Source of the DNA: Nitrospirota bacterium
GTDB taxonomy: Bacteria; Nitrospirota; JACRHL01
Direction: 5' to 3'
NCBI GenBank assembly: GCA_029881725.1
Contig: JAOUMB010000005.1
Location: forward strand, 1-64,000
DNA length: 64,000 nt
A model generated the notes under the pieces. That model had not been told where the DNA came from, ran no database searches, and was given only the letters and a program-made list of their open reading frames with translations. Made by a program: the position numbers and the translations under genes. Shown in pieces: positions 26,237 through 35,894 of this stretch (positions are counted from its first letter, which is position 1; every line of letters starts with the position of its first letter).

Positions 26237-27940
26237 GTGACAGCGCATTCCGCAAGGCCGTATCTGGCTGAACTGGCGGTGGAAAATCTGGCAGTGGTGG
26301 AGCGGGTGCGCCTGTCTCTGGCCCCCGGATTTGTCACCCTGACCGGTGAAACCGGCGCCGGCAAGAGCATGTTGATCAACGCCTTGCAGTTGTTGGCCGG
26401 GGGGCGGGCGGATGCGGGCCTGATCCGCTCCGGTGCCGAGCGGGCGGTGGTGGAGGGGGTCTTCGTCCGGGTGCCGGGTCCGGTGCGCGAGCGTCTGGCC
26501 GAGGCCGGTGCCGACGAGGGAGAGACCATGGTGGTGCGCCGGGTGCTGGACCGGGGCGGCAACAATGCGGTATATGTGAACGATCGCCGGGTGGGCCTGT
26601 CGCTGCTGGCGGAGTTGGGCGGCGAATTGATCGATATTCAGGGGCAGCACGCCCAGCGCTCCCTGCTGGCGGATTCCGCCCATGGCGGTCTGCTGGATGC
26701 GGCGGGAGGACTGGAGCCGCAGGCGGCGCGTTACCGCGACGGATACCATCGGTTGCGGGATCTCACCGCCAAGATCGGCGAACTGACCGCGCACCGGCAG
26801 GAGGCCGAGGCCCGCACCGCATTCCTGCGTTTTGCGCTGGACGAAATCCAGGCCCTGAATCCGTATGTGGAAGAAGACGACGAATTGACGGTGGAACTGG
26901 GCCGCCTGTCCCACGCGGAGCGCCTGCAGTCCTTGGGGGATGCGGCGTTTGACTCCCTGTACGGAGCGGACGGCGCGGTGCTGGACAGGCTGGCGCAGGT
27001 GGCCGGGTGGATTGACGAGATCACCCACGTAAGCCCGGATCAGGCTGATACCGGCCGCATGGTGGCTGATGCCCGCATGCTGTTGGAGGAAGCTGCCGAT
27101 GCGGTGCGCCATTTCCGCGACGAGACCCGGCCCGATCCAGAACGGCAGGCGGAGGTGGATGCCCGGCTGGCGGCCATCGAGGGGCTGAAGCGCAAATACG
27201 GGCGCACCATCGAAGAGATATTACAGACTGCAGCCGAGTACCGGGCCGAATTGGCCGGGGGGGGCGATGTAGACGAGGTTCTGCAGGCACTGGAGGCGGA
27301 GCGCGCCGAACTGGCCCGGGCCGTGGCGGTGCAGGCGGCGGAGCTGCGGGCGGGACGCGAGGCGGCGGCGGAGCAACTGGCGGCGGCGGCGCGGGGCCAT
27401 CTGACTGATCTGCCCATGCCCCACGCCCGGCTCAGCGTGGAGTTTGCCCCTTGCAGGGACGGTATTCCCCACGACGGCACCCTGTTGGGGCCGGACGGCA
27501 CCGAGCGCGCACGTTTTCTGCTGGCCGCCAATCCGGGGGAAGAGCCGCGCCCCCTGTCGCGGGTGGCCTCCGGAGGGGAACTGTCGCGTATCATGCTCGC
27601 CCTCAAACAAGTGATGATCGGTGCGGATCCGGTGCCATGCCTGGTATTTGATGAGGTGGATTCCGGCATTGGCGGTTCGGTGGCCGAACGGGTGGGGCAC
27701 ATGCTGCGCGCCCTGTCCGCCGGGCATCAGGTGTTCTGCATCACCCATCTGCCACAAATCGCCGCTTTGGCCAGCACCCATCTGGTGGTGGACAAACAGA
27801 CCGACGGCACGCGCACCACCACCCGCGTGGCCCTGCTGGACGATACTCAACGGCTGAGCGAGGTGGCGCGCATGCTGGGCGGAGAGCGGCTCACCGATGC
27901 TACCCTGGCCCACGCCCGGGAAATGCTCGCCGCGGGATAA
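26237..27940 (+). CDS. recN: DNA repair ATPase RecN
   Basis: An SMC-like ATPase of 567 residues used in double-strand-break repair. The Walker A GETGAGKS near residue 34 and the signature ASGGELSRIMLALK plus Walker B CLVFDEVDSGIGG near the C-terminus flank a long coiled-coil region (about 150-360). The final FCITHLPQIAALA block is typical. The start is GTG at 26237, with GGAGGG 4 bases upstream; TTG at 26225 lies before that site and is less likely. Confidence 0.96.
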   Translation: MTAHSARPYLAELAVENLAVVERVRLSLAPGFVTLTGETGAGKSMLINALQLLAGGRADAGLIRSGAERAVVEGVFVRVPGPVRERLAEAGADEGETMVVRRVLDRGGNNAVYVNDRRVGLSLLAELGGELIDIQGQHAQRSLLADSAHGGLLDAAGGLEPQAARYRDGYHRLRDLTAKIGELTAHRQEAEARTAFLRFALDEIQALNPYVEEDDELTVELGRLSHAERLQSLGDAAFDSLYGADGAVLDRLAQVAGWIDEITHVSPDQADTGRMVADARMLLEEAADAVRHFRDETRPDPERQAEVDARLAAIEGLKRKYGRTIEEILQTAAEYRAELAGGGDVDEVLQALEAERAELARAVAVQAAELRAGREAAAEQLAAAARGHLTDLPMPHARLSVEFAPCRDGIPHDGTLLGPDGTERARFLLAANPGEEPRPLSRVASGGELSRIMLALKQVMIGADPVPCLVFDEVDSGIGGSVAERVGHMLRALSAGHQVFCITHLPQIAALASTHLVVDKQTDGTRTTTRVALLDDTQRLSEVARMLGGERLTDATLAHAREMLAAG

Positions 27941-27965
27941 GACGACTTCTGTTGATCATTCCGGC

Positions 27966-28919
27966 ATGCGCGGCCTGACCTTCGACGGCGCGCTACGCTA
28001 TCGGGATGACCTTCCGGTCCCGGAACCCGCCCCAGGGGAGGTGCGGGTGAAGGTCACGGTGGCCGGGGTCTGTGCTACGGATCTGGCCATCACCGCCGGC
28101 TACATGGGTTTTCATGGGATTCTCGGTCACGAATTTGTCGGCCGGGTGGACACTGGGGCCGACGGTATTGCCACCGGGCAGCGGGTGGTGGGGGAAATCA
28201 ACGCGGCATGTGGCCACTGCCCGACCTGCCGGGCGGGGCGTCCCCGTCACTGTCCGCAGCGGACCGTGCTCGGCATCCTGGGACGGGGCGGCGCCTTCGC
28301 GGAATATTTGACCCTTCCGGCCGATAACCTGTTGGCGGTTCCGGAATCGGTGAGCGACCAGATGGCGGTCTTTGTTGAGCCGCTGGCTGCGGCGTTCCGC
28401 ATCCCGGAACAGCTTTCGCTGCAAGGCAACGAGCGGGTGTATGTGCTTGGTGACGGGCGCCTTGGCCTGCTGTGTGCCCAGGTGCTGCACCTGTCCGGAT
28501 GCCGGGTGACCCTGTTTGGCAGGCATCCGCAAAAATGTGCGGTGGCCGCCGGGTGGGGCATTGCCACTACTGCCGCTGACCTCGCCGCCGGAGCGGAGCG
28601 GGCGGACGTGGTGGTGGATTGCACCGGGCGGCCGGAAGGGCTCCAACTGTCCGCATCCCTCACCCGCCCGTGCGGAACGGTGGTGCTCAAGACCACCAGC
28701 GCCCACCCGCCCGAGTGGAATCCGGCACCGCTGGTGGTCGATGAGATCACCGTGGTCGGTTCCCGCTGCGGGCCGTTCGCCCCGGCATTGGCGGCGCTGG
28801 CTGGGGGGCGTATCGATGTGGCTCCGCTGGTGGCCGCCAGCTATCCGCTGGAGGAGGGTACGGCCGCCTTTGCCGCGGCCCGCGCTCCCGGCGCCCTCAA
28901 GGTGTTACTAATCCCTTAA
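27966..28919 (+). CDS. Zinc-dependent alcohol dehydrogenase (MDR family)
   Basis: A medium-chain dehydrogenase/reductase of 317 residues. Catalytic zinc ligands lie in GVCATDLAI and GHEFVG; the structural zinc lobe is ACGHCPTCRAGRPRHC with four cysteines. The nucleotide-binding segment is VYVLGDGRLGLLCAQVL, with DGRLG in place of the usual GxGxxG. Length is a little short for the family, and the substrate is unknown. It starts 26 bases after recN without an obvious Shine-Dalgarno; the start ATG 27966 is chosen because family resemblance begins at once. Confidence 0.88.
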   Translation: MRGLTFDGALRYRDDLPVPEPAPGEVRVKVTVAGVCATDLAITAGYMGFHGILGHEFVGRVDTGADGIATGQRVVGEINAACGHCPTCRAGRPRHCPQRTVLGILGRGGAFAEYLTLPADNLLAVPESVSDQMAVFVEPLAAAFRIPEQLSLQGNERVYVLGDGRLGLLCAQVLHLSGCRVTLFGRHPQKCAVAAGWGIATTAADLAAGAERADVVVDCTGRPEGLQLSASLTRPCGTVVLKTTSAHPPEWNPAPLVVDEITVVGSRCGPFAPALAALAGGRIDVAPLVAASYPLEEGTAAFAAARAPGALKVLLIP

Positions 28920-29048
28920 GCGGACCTGCCGGGCCCGGAGCATGCCAGTACTTAGCGGAATTTTCGAATAATTGGCGAAAGTGAAGCCATTTAAATCGGG
29001 TCGCAAAAATTAACAGTTTTAGGGGGGTGTCACCGGTACTTCGGGGTG

Positions 29049-29888
29049 CTACTCGTCAGAGGGAGAGGTGGGGCATTCCGGTCCCAGTTCCAGAATCCGA
29101 CCGGTGCCCTGCTCGGCCAGATAAATGGCCGCACCGCACTCGGGGGTGGGTGGGCGGAAGGCCATACCCTGGGGGGCGGCCAGCCCGCCCAGTACGGGGA
29201 TCATGCGGTTGCCGAAGGATTTCAACAGGCGCCCTGGGCGGGCATCTTCGGTGACGAACAGGATGCCGAACGGGCCGATCGCCACCTGATCCGGCTCGTT
29301 GAGGTCCGAGGCCACCGGGGTCAGTTTTCCTTCCCGTAACGCAAGCACCCGTCCGGAGGCGGTTTCGGCGATATATATGGTGCCATCCGGGGCCACCGCC
29401 AGGCCTTCCGGGCGATTCAGCCCACCTGCCAGTTCCGATACCGTGCCGTCCGGGGCAATGCGCACGATACGCCCCTGCTTCCGGTCCTCGGCCACCACCA
29501 GTGAACCGTCCGGCAGGCGGTCGATTCCCTCCGGATTGCGCAGGATGGTGATCTGGCGCAACTCGCCGCTTTTCAGTCCGTAGGCCAGCACCCGCCCGGC
29601 GCGCACCTCCTCGGTGATGTACAGGGTATCGCCCACCAGAAGCAGCCCGTCCGGCCGGTCCAGGGCCTGCAACACCACGGAGAGGGTGCCGTCGGGCGCC
29701 ACCTTTATCACACGGCCGCCACCCTGCCCCAACTCCAGGGTGGCATACAGGGTGCCGTCGTCGGCCCGCGCCAGATTGTCCACGGCGGGCAGCCCCTCGG
29801 CCACCACCCGGAACGGAAGGTCTTCGGCGTGGGCGATCTGCCCCGCCAGCAGCAGGGCGATCCCCCACCAACCGGATAAACGGGTCAT
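29049..29888 (-). CDS. Secreted NHL/SMP-30-like beta-propeller protein
   Basis: A 279-residue protein with a signal peptide (GWWGIALLLAGQIAHA) and at least five repeats of a strand pattern such as APDGTLSVV, PDGSLVVAED, APDGTVSELAGG, NRPEGLAVAPDGTIYIAE. These are the blades of an NHL/SMP-30-type propeller, probably periplasmic. The function is not determinable: such proteins bind ligands or hydrolyse lactones. Its ATG overlaps the stop of the peptidase gene by 4 bases, so the two are co-translated. Confidence 0.82.
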   Translation of the reverse strand: MTRLSGWWGIALLLAGQIAHAEDLPFRVVAEGLPAVDNLARADDGTLYATLELGQGGGRVIKVAPDGTLSVVLQALDRPDGLLLVGDTLYITEEVRAGRVLAYGLKSGELRQITILRNPEGIDRLPDGSLVVAEDRKQGRIVRIAPDGTVSELAGGLNRPEGLAVAPDGTIYIAETASGRVLALREGKLTPVASDLNEPDQVAIGPFGILFVTEDARPGRLLKSFGNRMIPVLGGLAAPQGMAFRPPTPECGAAIYLAEQGTGRILELGPECPTSPSDE

Positions 29889-30973
29889 GACAGCCTCTTT
29901 CGGTAGCGCGCGGTGGCACGGGTCAGACGGCGATAGTATCCGGCCAGAGAGTCTCCCGCCGGCGCGGTGACGGCCGTCTCCAGCAGATCGACGCCACCCA
30001 GATAGTCGGCGGTGGCCACCTGTTCCCGGGCGATGCCCCCATCGTCAATCATGTTGTGGTAGTTGACCAGTGGATAGGCAAGCCCCACCGCCGGATACCC
30101 CAGGGCGGCGAACACGGTGGCCTCGCAGGTACCGCCGCTCATCAATTGGCGCTGAAAGCGAAAGTCGGAATTGGCCTCGGCCAGCTTTTTGGCCGCGCCG
30201 TGCAAACGGTACTCGGCATCGCCGTTGAAGGTGGAGGTGCGGTCGCCGACCCGAATCACCGGCCCCATCCCCTGCCGGGCCCCGGCCATCTCCTTGCTGG
30301 CCTCCAGCGATACCACCAACGTGTCCCTGGGAAGGGTGCCCGCCTCCGCCAGTAACTGGGCCCCCGCGAAGCCCACCTCCTCGGCACGGGTGAATACCCC
30401 CCACACCCGGGCGCGAGCCCCGCTGGATTTCAGCCACGCCAGCACGCTCAGGGCGGTGGCACAGCCGATCAGGTCGTCCACGGCGATGGCGGCCACGGTT
30501 TTTTCATTTACGGTGGGCGCTCCCAGGTCAAAGGTGCCAAATGCGCCCGGTGATACCGATCCCGGCCGTTCCAGGGCGATGGTCACGCGCTTTTCCCCGC
30601 CCACCATGCGGGTGGCGGTGATGGTGGCCGGTTGCCCCTGTGCGTCATCCCCGCAAAACAGCCGCACCCGAGCCCCCGGCAGGCTGTCCGGCCGCACGCC
30701 GCCCAGAAAAGTGCCGTGGGCGGTGCCGCCGCGTACCCCGGTGATCTCGACGCCCGGATGGTCCGTGTGCGCCATCAGCGCCCAGCGGGGGCCGCGTCCG
30801 TTCTGGTAACGGGCGATCAGGTTGCCGTGGCGGTCGCTGCGGAACGGGATGCCCCAGTGGTTTAGAATGGCGCCGATCACCGTCAGAACCCGCACTTCGT
30901 GGAACGGAGCGGTGGGTTGTTCCAACAGGCGCCGCAGAATATCCAGCGGCCCGGTATCGACGGAAACAGTCAT
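29885..30973 (-). CDS. M42/M20-like zinc aminopeptidase
   Basis: A 362-residue di-zinc peptidase-like protein. Ligand and catalytic blocks in order are AHTDHPG, AVDDLIG, TRAEEVGFAG, SLEASKE and the late YHNM. The insertion between the first two blocks is the small beta domain of M42 enzymes. The start at 30973 (MTVSVDT) makes a 4-base ATGA overlap with the methyltransferase stop; the longer frame to 31015 lies inside that gene. The physiological peptide substrate is unknown. Confidence 0.85.
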   Translation of the reverse strand: MTVSVDTGPLDILRRLLEQPTAPFHEVRVLTVIGAILNHWGIPFRSDRHGNLIARYQNGRGPRWALMAHTDHPGVEITGVRGGTAHGTFLGGVRPDSLPGARVRLFCGDDAQGQPATITATRMVGGEKRVTIALERPGSVSPGAFGTFDLGAPTVNEKTVAAIAVDDLIGCATALSVLAWLKSSGARARVWGVFTRAEEVGFAGAQLLAEAGTLPRDTLVVSLEASKEMAGARQGMGPVIRVGDRTSTFNGDAEYRLHGAAKKLAEANSDFRFQRQLMSGGTCEATVFAALGYPAVGLAYPLVNYHNMIDDGGIAREQVATADYLGGVDLLETAVTAPAGDSLAGYYRRLTRATARYRKRLS

Positions 30974-31737
30974 GGGAGGGTCACCCCTTGGGGTTTTTGT
31001 AGCAGATAGAACCACCGGTCACCCTGGTCGCTGCCGGGGGTCCACGGAATCAGGTCACGCCGGTCCTGGATCACCAGTCCTGCGGCGGCAATGGCGTCTT
31101 CAATGAGCGCCTGGGAATACCCATATTCGCACACTCGCTCCGTGACCCGGCAAATCCCCCCCCCGGTGGGCACGGCCACGGTCAGATGCAGGGATAGCAT
31201 GCCGCGGTCATCGTCCCACACGGAATGCCACACAGAGGGGTAGGGGTCGTCGGTCCGGATTTCATCACTACCCCAGTCTTCGCACAGGTGTCGGATGGTG
31301 GCCATGTCGCACACCACATGGCCGCCGGGATTCAGATGGGCGGAAAATCCGCCCAGCGTCCGCCGCAGCAAGTCTTCGGAAGGCAGCGCGTTCAAGGCGT
31401 CGTAGGCGCAGACGATCAGGTCCACCGGCTCCGGCAGGGACAATTCCTGCATGGGCTGCACGGTAAAATCCACTTGGATTCCCGCCAGTTCGCAATGGGC
31501 GCGGGCCACGCGGATCATGTCCGCCGACAGGTCCGTGCCGGTCACCTGTTTCCCCTGCTCCGCCAGCCGCAGTGCGGTGCGTCCGGTACCGCAGGCCACA
31601 TCGCACACGGTGGAAAATTCAACCTGGTGATCCGCTACGAAGCGTTCAAAGCCGCGCCACCAGTATTCCTGGTAGTCGTCTCCGACCACGGCGTCGTAGA
31701 TGTCGGCGAAGGTGGGGGCGGGGTGGTTCACGGCCAT
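30970..31737 (-). CDS. SAM-dependent class I methyltransferase
   Basis: A 255-residue Rossmann-fold methyltransferase. The S-adenosylmethionine site is CDVACGTGRTALRLA (motif I), followed by VTGTDLSADMI (motif II) and DLIVCAYDALNALP (motif IV). A beta-rich C-terminal part with WHSVWDDDRGMLSL follows. The substrate cannot be inferred. It is the first gene of the three-gene minus-strand set with the peptidase and propeller genes, all linked by 4-base overlaps. Confidence 0.88.
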   Translation of the reverse strand: MAVNHPAPTFADIYDAVVGDDYQEYWWRGFERFVADHQVEFSTVCDVACGTGRTALRLAEQGKQVTGTDLSADMIRVARAHCELAGIQVDFTVQPMQELSLPEPVDLIVCAYDALNALPSEDLLRRTLGGFSAHLNPGGHVVCDMATIRHLCEDWGSDEIRTDDPYPSVWHSVWDDDRGMLSLHLTVAVPTGGGICRVTERVCEYGYSQALIEDAIAAAGLVIQDRRDLIPWTPGSDQGDRWFYLLQKPQGVTLP

Positions 31738-31847
31738 CCATTATGCCGGGTGCGGGGGGGCGGGGGAAACCCGCGGGTATGGCGTTCGGGCCGGATCGGG
31801 TACACTGACACCTTGCCGCCATTCCGGATTGATGCCCGTGGAGTCCA

Positions 31848-32429
31848 ATGAAGCTGCTGTTTGATTTTCTGCCCATCGTCTTGTTCTTTGCGGTGTTCAA
31901 GCTGCATGGAATCATGGCGGCCACCGCCGTGGCCATGGCCGCGTCGATCCTGATGGCCGCCTACGGCTGGCTGCGGCATCGCAAGGTGGAGCCGATGCAG
32001 ATGATCTCCGCCGGGTTGATCGTGGTATTTGGCGGCGCCACCCTGCTGCTGGCCGATGAGCGCTTCATCAAGGTCAAACCCACCATTCTCTATCTGGTGC
32101 TGGCCGGAGTGTTTGCAGGCAGCCACCTGATGGGCAAGCCGCTCACCCGCAAGGTGTTCGCGTCGCTGGCGGATGGACTGAACCCGTCTATTCTGGCGCG
32201 TCTCAATCACTGGTGGGTTGGCTTTTTCACGATGCTTGGCGGTCTCAACCTGTGGGTGGCATGGCGTTTTTCCACTGACGTGTGGGTGAGTTTCAAGCTG
32301 TTTGGACTGCTAGGATTGACGGTGGTATTCGTGTTGGCCCAGGGCCTGTACCTGTCCCGTCATTACGTGGAGCCGGAGGGGGCTGCCGATAAGCCGCCCG
32401 GGTCCGGGGGCGGCGGCGCGCCCCACTAA
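31848..32429 (+). CDS. yciB: Inner-membrane septation protein YciB (IspZ)
   Basis: An integral membrane protein of 193 residues with about five helices, linked in E. coli to envelope synthesis and septation. The N-terminus KLLFDFLPIVLFFAVFK and the segments FKLHGIMAATAVAM and GKPLTRKVF are distinctive for the family. The last 20 residues are a Gly/Pro-rich tail. It lies upstream of the M16 peptidase pair on the same strand, 41 bases from the first. Confidence 0.95.
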   Translation: MKLLFDFLPIVLFFAVFKLHGIMAATAVAMAASILMAAYGWLRHRKVEPMQMISAGLIVVFGGATLLLADERFIKVKPTILYLVLAGVFAGSHLMGKPLTRKVFASLADGLNPSILARLNHWWVGFFTMLGGLNLWVAWRFSTDVWVSFKLFGLLGLTVVFVLAQGLYLSRHYVEPEGAADKPPGSGGGGAPH

Positions 32430-32470
32430 CATTCTGGATTTTGCATCGGATTCCCGTGGAGACCCGATTG

Positions 32471-33811
32471 ATGCTGTGCAACCGACTCGTCACGCTGCTG
32501 ATCTCAACCCTGCTGGCCGCGCTCCTGCTCCCTGCGGAAGCACGTGCCGCCAAGGTGCGCAGCCACACCCTGGAGAACGGCCTGAAGGTGGTGCTGGTGG
32601 AAGAACACAAGGCACCGGTGGTGACCTTTCAGGTCTGGTATCCGGTCGGCTCCCGCAACGAGGTGGTGGGCCTGACCGGCCTCTCGCACCTGCTGGAGCA
32701 CCTGATGTTCAAGGGCACCCCCACGGTGGGCAAGGGGGAGTACGCGCGTATGGTGTCCGCCCGGGGCGGTTCCGAGAACGCCATGACCAGCCGCGACTAC
32801 ACCGCCTATTACATGACCTGGGCACCGGAATACCTGCCCCTGTCGGCGGAACTGGAAGCGGACCGGATGCGCAATCTGGTGCTGGACGACACGGAGTTCG
32901 ATCTGGAGCGCAACGTGGTGCGGGAGGAGCGGCGCATGCGCATCGACGACAACCCGATCATGTCGACCGTGGAACAGATGTACGCTACGGCGTTCATGGC
33001 CCACCCCTACGGCCAGCCGGTGATCGGCTGGATGAGTGACCTGGAACACCTGACGGCGGAAGATGCGCGGCGCCACTACCGTACCTATTACGCGCCGGAT
33101 AACGCGGTGGTGGTGGTGGCCGGAGATTTTGATCCGAAAACGGCGCTGGCCGAGGTCAGGCGCCAGTTCGGGCCGATTCCCGCCGGAGGGGGCGTGCGGG
33201 CGGTGCACACGGTGGAACCCGAGCAAAAGGGCGAGCGGCGACTGGTTTTGAAGCGTCAGGCGCAACTGCCGTTCCTGTTCATGGGCTATCACGCGCCCAA
33301 CTGGCAAAGCGAGGATGCCCACGCCTTGGTGGTGCTGGCGCAGATTCTGTTCGAGGGAAAGCGGTCACGCATGTATCAGCGGCTGGTGTTCGGCGATCGC
33401 ATCGCGGTGGACGAGGGGGGCGAATACGATCCGGTAACCACGGATCCGGAGCTGTTTTACATCTATGCGGTGGCCTCCCCGGACGCAGATCCGGCCACGG
33501 TGGAGGCGGCCATCCATGAGGAGGTGGCGCGGATTCAGGCCACGCCCCCCGAGGCACGGGAACTGGAGCGGGCCAAGAACCAGATCGAGGCCGGCTACCT
33601 GCTGGCGCAGGACTCCATGTTCTATCAGGCCATGCAGTACGGCACCGCCGAGGCCACTGGTGCCGGCAGTGGCTATGTGGACGACTTTCCAAAACAGGTG
33701 CGCCGGGTGACGGCGGAGGATGTTTCCCGGGTGGCCCGCAGCTGGCTAACCCCCGAAAACCGGACGGTGGCGCTGATGCAGCCGATCACCGCTGATGAGG
33801 TGTCCCAATGA
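32471..33811 (+). CDS. Periplasmic M16 zinc peptidase (catalytic partner)
   Basis: A 446-residue pitrilysin-type peptidase with a signal peptide (LLAALLLPAEARA). The inverted zinc motif HLLEH (family HxxEH) is present near residue 78, with the more distal glutamate expected in the ERNVVREERRMR region, so this is the active member of the pair. I chose ATG 32471, with GGAG 10 bases upstream; TTG at 32441 is further away. Its stop overlaps the start of the second M16 gene by 4 bases. Confidence 0.92.
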   Translation: MLCNRLVTLLISTLLAALLLPAEARAAKVRSHTLENGLKVVLVEEHKAPVVTFQVWYPVGSRNEVVGLTGLSHLLEHLMFKGTPTVGKGEYARMVSARGGSENAMTSRDYTAYYMTWAPEYLPLSAELEADRMRNLVLDDTEFDLERNVVREERRMRIDDNPIMSTVEQMYATAFMAHPYGQPVIGWMSDLEHLTAEDARRHYRTYYAPDNAVVVVAGDFDPKTALAEVRRQFGPIPAGGGVRAVHTVEPEQKGERRLVLKRQAQLPFLFMGYHAPNWQSEDAHALVVLAQILFEGKRSRMYQRLVFGDRIAVDEGGEYDPVTTDPELFYIYAVASPDADPATVEAAIHEEVARIQATPPEARELERAKNQIEAGYLLAQDSMFYQAMQYGTAEATGAGSGYVDDFPKQVRRVTAEDVSRVARSWLTPENRTVALMQPITADEVSQ

Positions 33812-35169
33812 GCCGCCATGGGTTGCTGTGTTGGAAAACAGCCGGAATGACCGCGGCATTGGCGGTTTTGGCACTTTTACCGTGGAGCCCCGCGTGGGCG
33901 GCGGATATCAAGGTGCAGCGGCATACCCTGGACAACGGTATGGTGATTCAGGTTGTGGAGCGCAAGGCCCTGCCCATCATCAGCGTGGAATTGGCCCTGC
34001 CCGATGCCGGGGCCATTCAGGATCCGCGCGAGCAGGCGGGCATGGCCGCCCTGACCGCACGGCTGCTCACCGAGGGAACCGCGACGCGCAGTGCCGACCA
34101 GATCGCGGAAGCGATTGAATACGTGGGAGCTTCACTGGAAGCGGGGGCGGGGCCGGATTTTGCCACGGTGTCGTTCACCGGCCTGTCCCGCGACCTGTCC
34201 CTGGGGTTGGAACTGATGGCGGACGTGACCCGCCATCCGAAATTTGCCGAAGACGACGTGACCCGCATTCGGGATGAGGTGCTGGCGGATATTCAGGCGG
34301 GCGACGACAAGCCCGGTGTGGTGGCCGCCAAGGCCTTCGACAAAGCCCTGTTCGGCGCGCACCCCTATGCCCTGCCGGAAGAGGGGACGGAGGACACGGT
34401 GCCGGGGCTGGGGCCGGAACAACTGATGGCATTTCACAGCCGCTACTATGTGCCGGAAGGGGCGGTAATCAGCCTGGTGGGCGACGTGTCCATGGGCAAG
34501 GCGAAGAAGCTGGTGAAGGCGCACTTTGGCGGGTGGAGCGGTGCTCGCCCGGCGCCGCAGGAGCGTGCGGCGGCGGTGCCGCCGGAGGGGATCCGGCTGA
34601 TCACCGTGGACCGCCCGGTAACCCAGGCCAACGTGGCCATGGGGCACCTGGGGCTCACGCGCAGCGATCCGGACTACTATCCGGTCATTGTGATGAATTA
34701 TCTGCTGGGTGGCGGCGCGCTCACCTCCCGGCTGGGGGACAGCGTGCGGGACAGCCAGGGGCTGGCCTATTCCATCTACAGCGCGTTTGCGGGCATGGGC
34801 GATCCGGGCTCTTTCGCGGTGCGTTTTCAGACCAGGAACGAGAGTGCCAATCAGGCCATCCGAAGTGTACTGGCCGAACTGCGCCGCATCCGGGAGGAGA
34901 AGGTGCCGCAGGAGGAACTGGACGCGGCCAAGAGCTACCTGACCGGCAGCTTTCCGCTGCGGCTGGACACCAACAACAAGACCGTGGGGCTGTTGACGTT
35001 CATCCGCATGTATGGATTGGGCGATAGCTATTTCACCGATTACCTGGAACGGGTGCGCCAGGTGACCGCCCGGGATGTGCAGCGGGTGGCGCGCCAGTAC
35101 CTGCATCCGGACGACATGGTGTGGGTGGTGGTGGCCAATCAGGGCGAGGCGAACGTTGAACGTCCCTAG
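33808..35169 (+). CDS. Periplasmic M16 peptidase-like partner lacking the zinc motif
   Basis: A 453-residue M16-fold protein with a signal peptide (AVLALLPWSPAWA). At the position of the zinc motif it reads AGMAALTARLL, so HxxEH is missing. The C-terminal half has the R/Y segment (LGDSVRDSQGLAYSIYSAF) used by M16 heterodimers. With the upstream gene it should form an active/inactive pair, as in mitochondrial processing peptidase and bacterial two-gene M16 systems. The 4-base ATGA overlap supports equal production. Confidence 0.92.
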   Translation: MSRHGLLCWKTAGMTAALAVLALLPWSPAWAADIKVQRHTLDNGMVIQVVERKALPIISVELALPDAGAIQDPREQAGMAALTARLLTEGTATRSADQIAEAIEYVGASLEAGAGPDFATVSFTGLSRDLSLGLELMADVTRHPKFAEDDVTRIRDEVLADIQAGDDKPGVVAAKAFDKALFGAHPYALPEEGTEDTVPGLGPEQLMAFHSRYYVPEGAVISLVGDVSMGKAKKLVKAHFGGWSGARPAPQERAAAVPPEGIRLITVDRPVTQANVAMGHLGLTRSDPDYYPVIVMNYLLGGGALTSRLGDSVRDSQGLAYSIYSAFAGMGDPGSFAVRFQTRNESANQAIRSVLAELRRIREEKVPQEELDAAKSYLTGSFPLRLDTNNKTVGLLTFIRMYGLGDSYFTDYLERVRQVTARDVQRVARQYLHPDDMVWVVVANQGEANVERP

Positions 35170-35182
35170 GCGCGGAATCCGG

Positions 35183-35869
35183 ATGGCGGCGCGGGCGCGG
35201 GCGCTGTTCGCCCTGCTGGCAGTGGCGCCGTTCCCGGCGTTTGCCGCGGACACCGGGCCGGAAGCGTCCGTGCCTGGCGGGGTACAGGTAGTGAAGGCGG
35301 AGGAAATCGGGCAGGGCCCGGAATTTCTGACCGCCACGGTCACCCTGACCCGGGTGTATGACACCAAGCCGCGCCAGGTGGTCCGCGAAACCCTGCTGCG
35401 GCATGACGGCCGCAGCAGGATCACGCAACTGGAGCAGGGCATCGAGGGACGGTTCGCCGATTTTGCCCTGTACCACTATCAAGCGGGCGACATATTCCGT
35501 CCCCTGCGGGAAGGGAATATGGCCTTTGCCTATCGGCTGACCATGGCCGAGCAGATCACTGCCCAGGTGCGCGGCTACATGCCGATCCCGGCGGAAGAAC
35601 TGGTGTGGCGGGTGGTTCTGAAGGAAGATGTGAAATTTGCGGGACACCCGTGCAAACTGGTGCTGATGGGCTTTTCGTCTGGCGGGCGGGTGTTTTCCCT
35701 GCGTTGGGTGTGGGAGGCACGGGATCTGGGCGGGCAGCCGGTCCGGGTGGTGTTTCCGCAGGGCGATAGCGGTATCCTGATTGTCGAGTTCGATGAGGTG
35801 TCGGTGGAGCCGTTTGATCCGGAGCTCCTCGAGTTGCCGGAAGGCATGCCGGTGATGACCGGGTTCTGA
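35183..35869 (+). CDS. Secreted protein of unknown family
   Basis: A 228-residue protein with a cleavable signal peptide (ALLAVAPFPAFAADTG). The mature part is beta-rich, with alternating strands such as VTLTRVYDTKPRQVVRETLL and GYMPIPAEELVWRVVLKED, and a single cysteine pair cannot be formed. It loosely recalls LolA-like or DUF-type lipid-carrier folds, but I cannot assign it. It starts 13 bases after the M16 partner gene, so a role with the M16 pair in the periplasm is an inference from position. Confidence 0.7.
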   Translation: MAARARALFALLAVAPFPAFAADTGPEASVPGGVQVVKAEEIGQGPEFLTATVTLTRVYDTKPRQVVRETLLRHDGRSRITQLEQGIEGRFADFALYHYQAGDIFRPLREGNMAFAYRLTMAEQITAQVRGYMPIPAEELVWRVVLKEDVKFAGHPCKLVLMGFSSGGRVFSLRWVWEARDLGGQPVRVVFPQGDSGILIVEFDEVSVEPFDPELLELPEGMPVMTGF

Positions 35870-35894
35870 CGGTGCAAGCAGTGGAAAGAGTGGC

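Noticed and set aside
33808-35169. Treating the second M16 gene as a pseudogene because HxxEH is missing
   Set aside because: Loss of the zinc motif in one partner is normal for M16 heterodimers; the frame is intact and keeps the R/Y segment.
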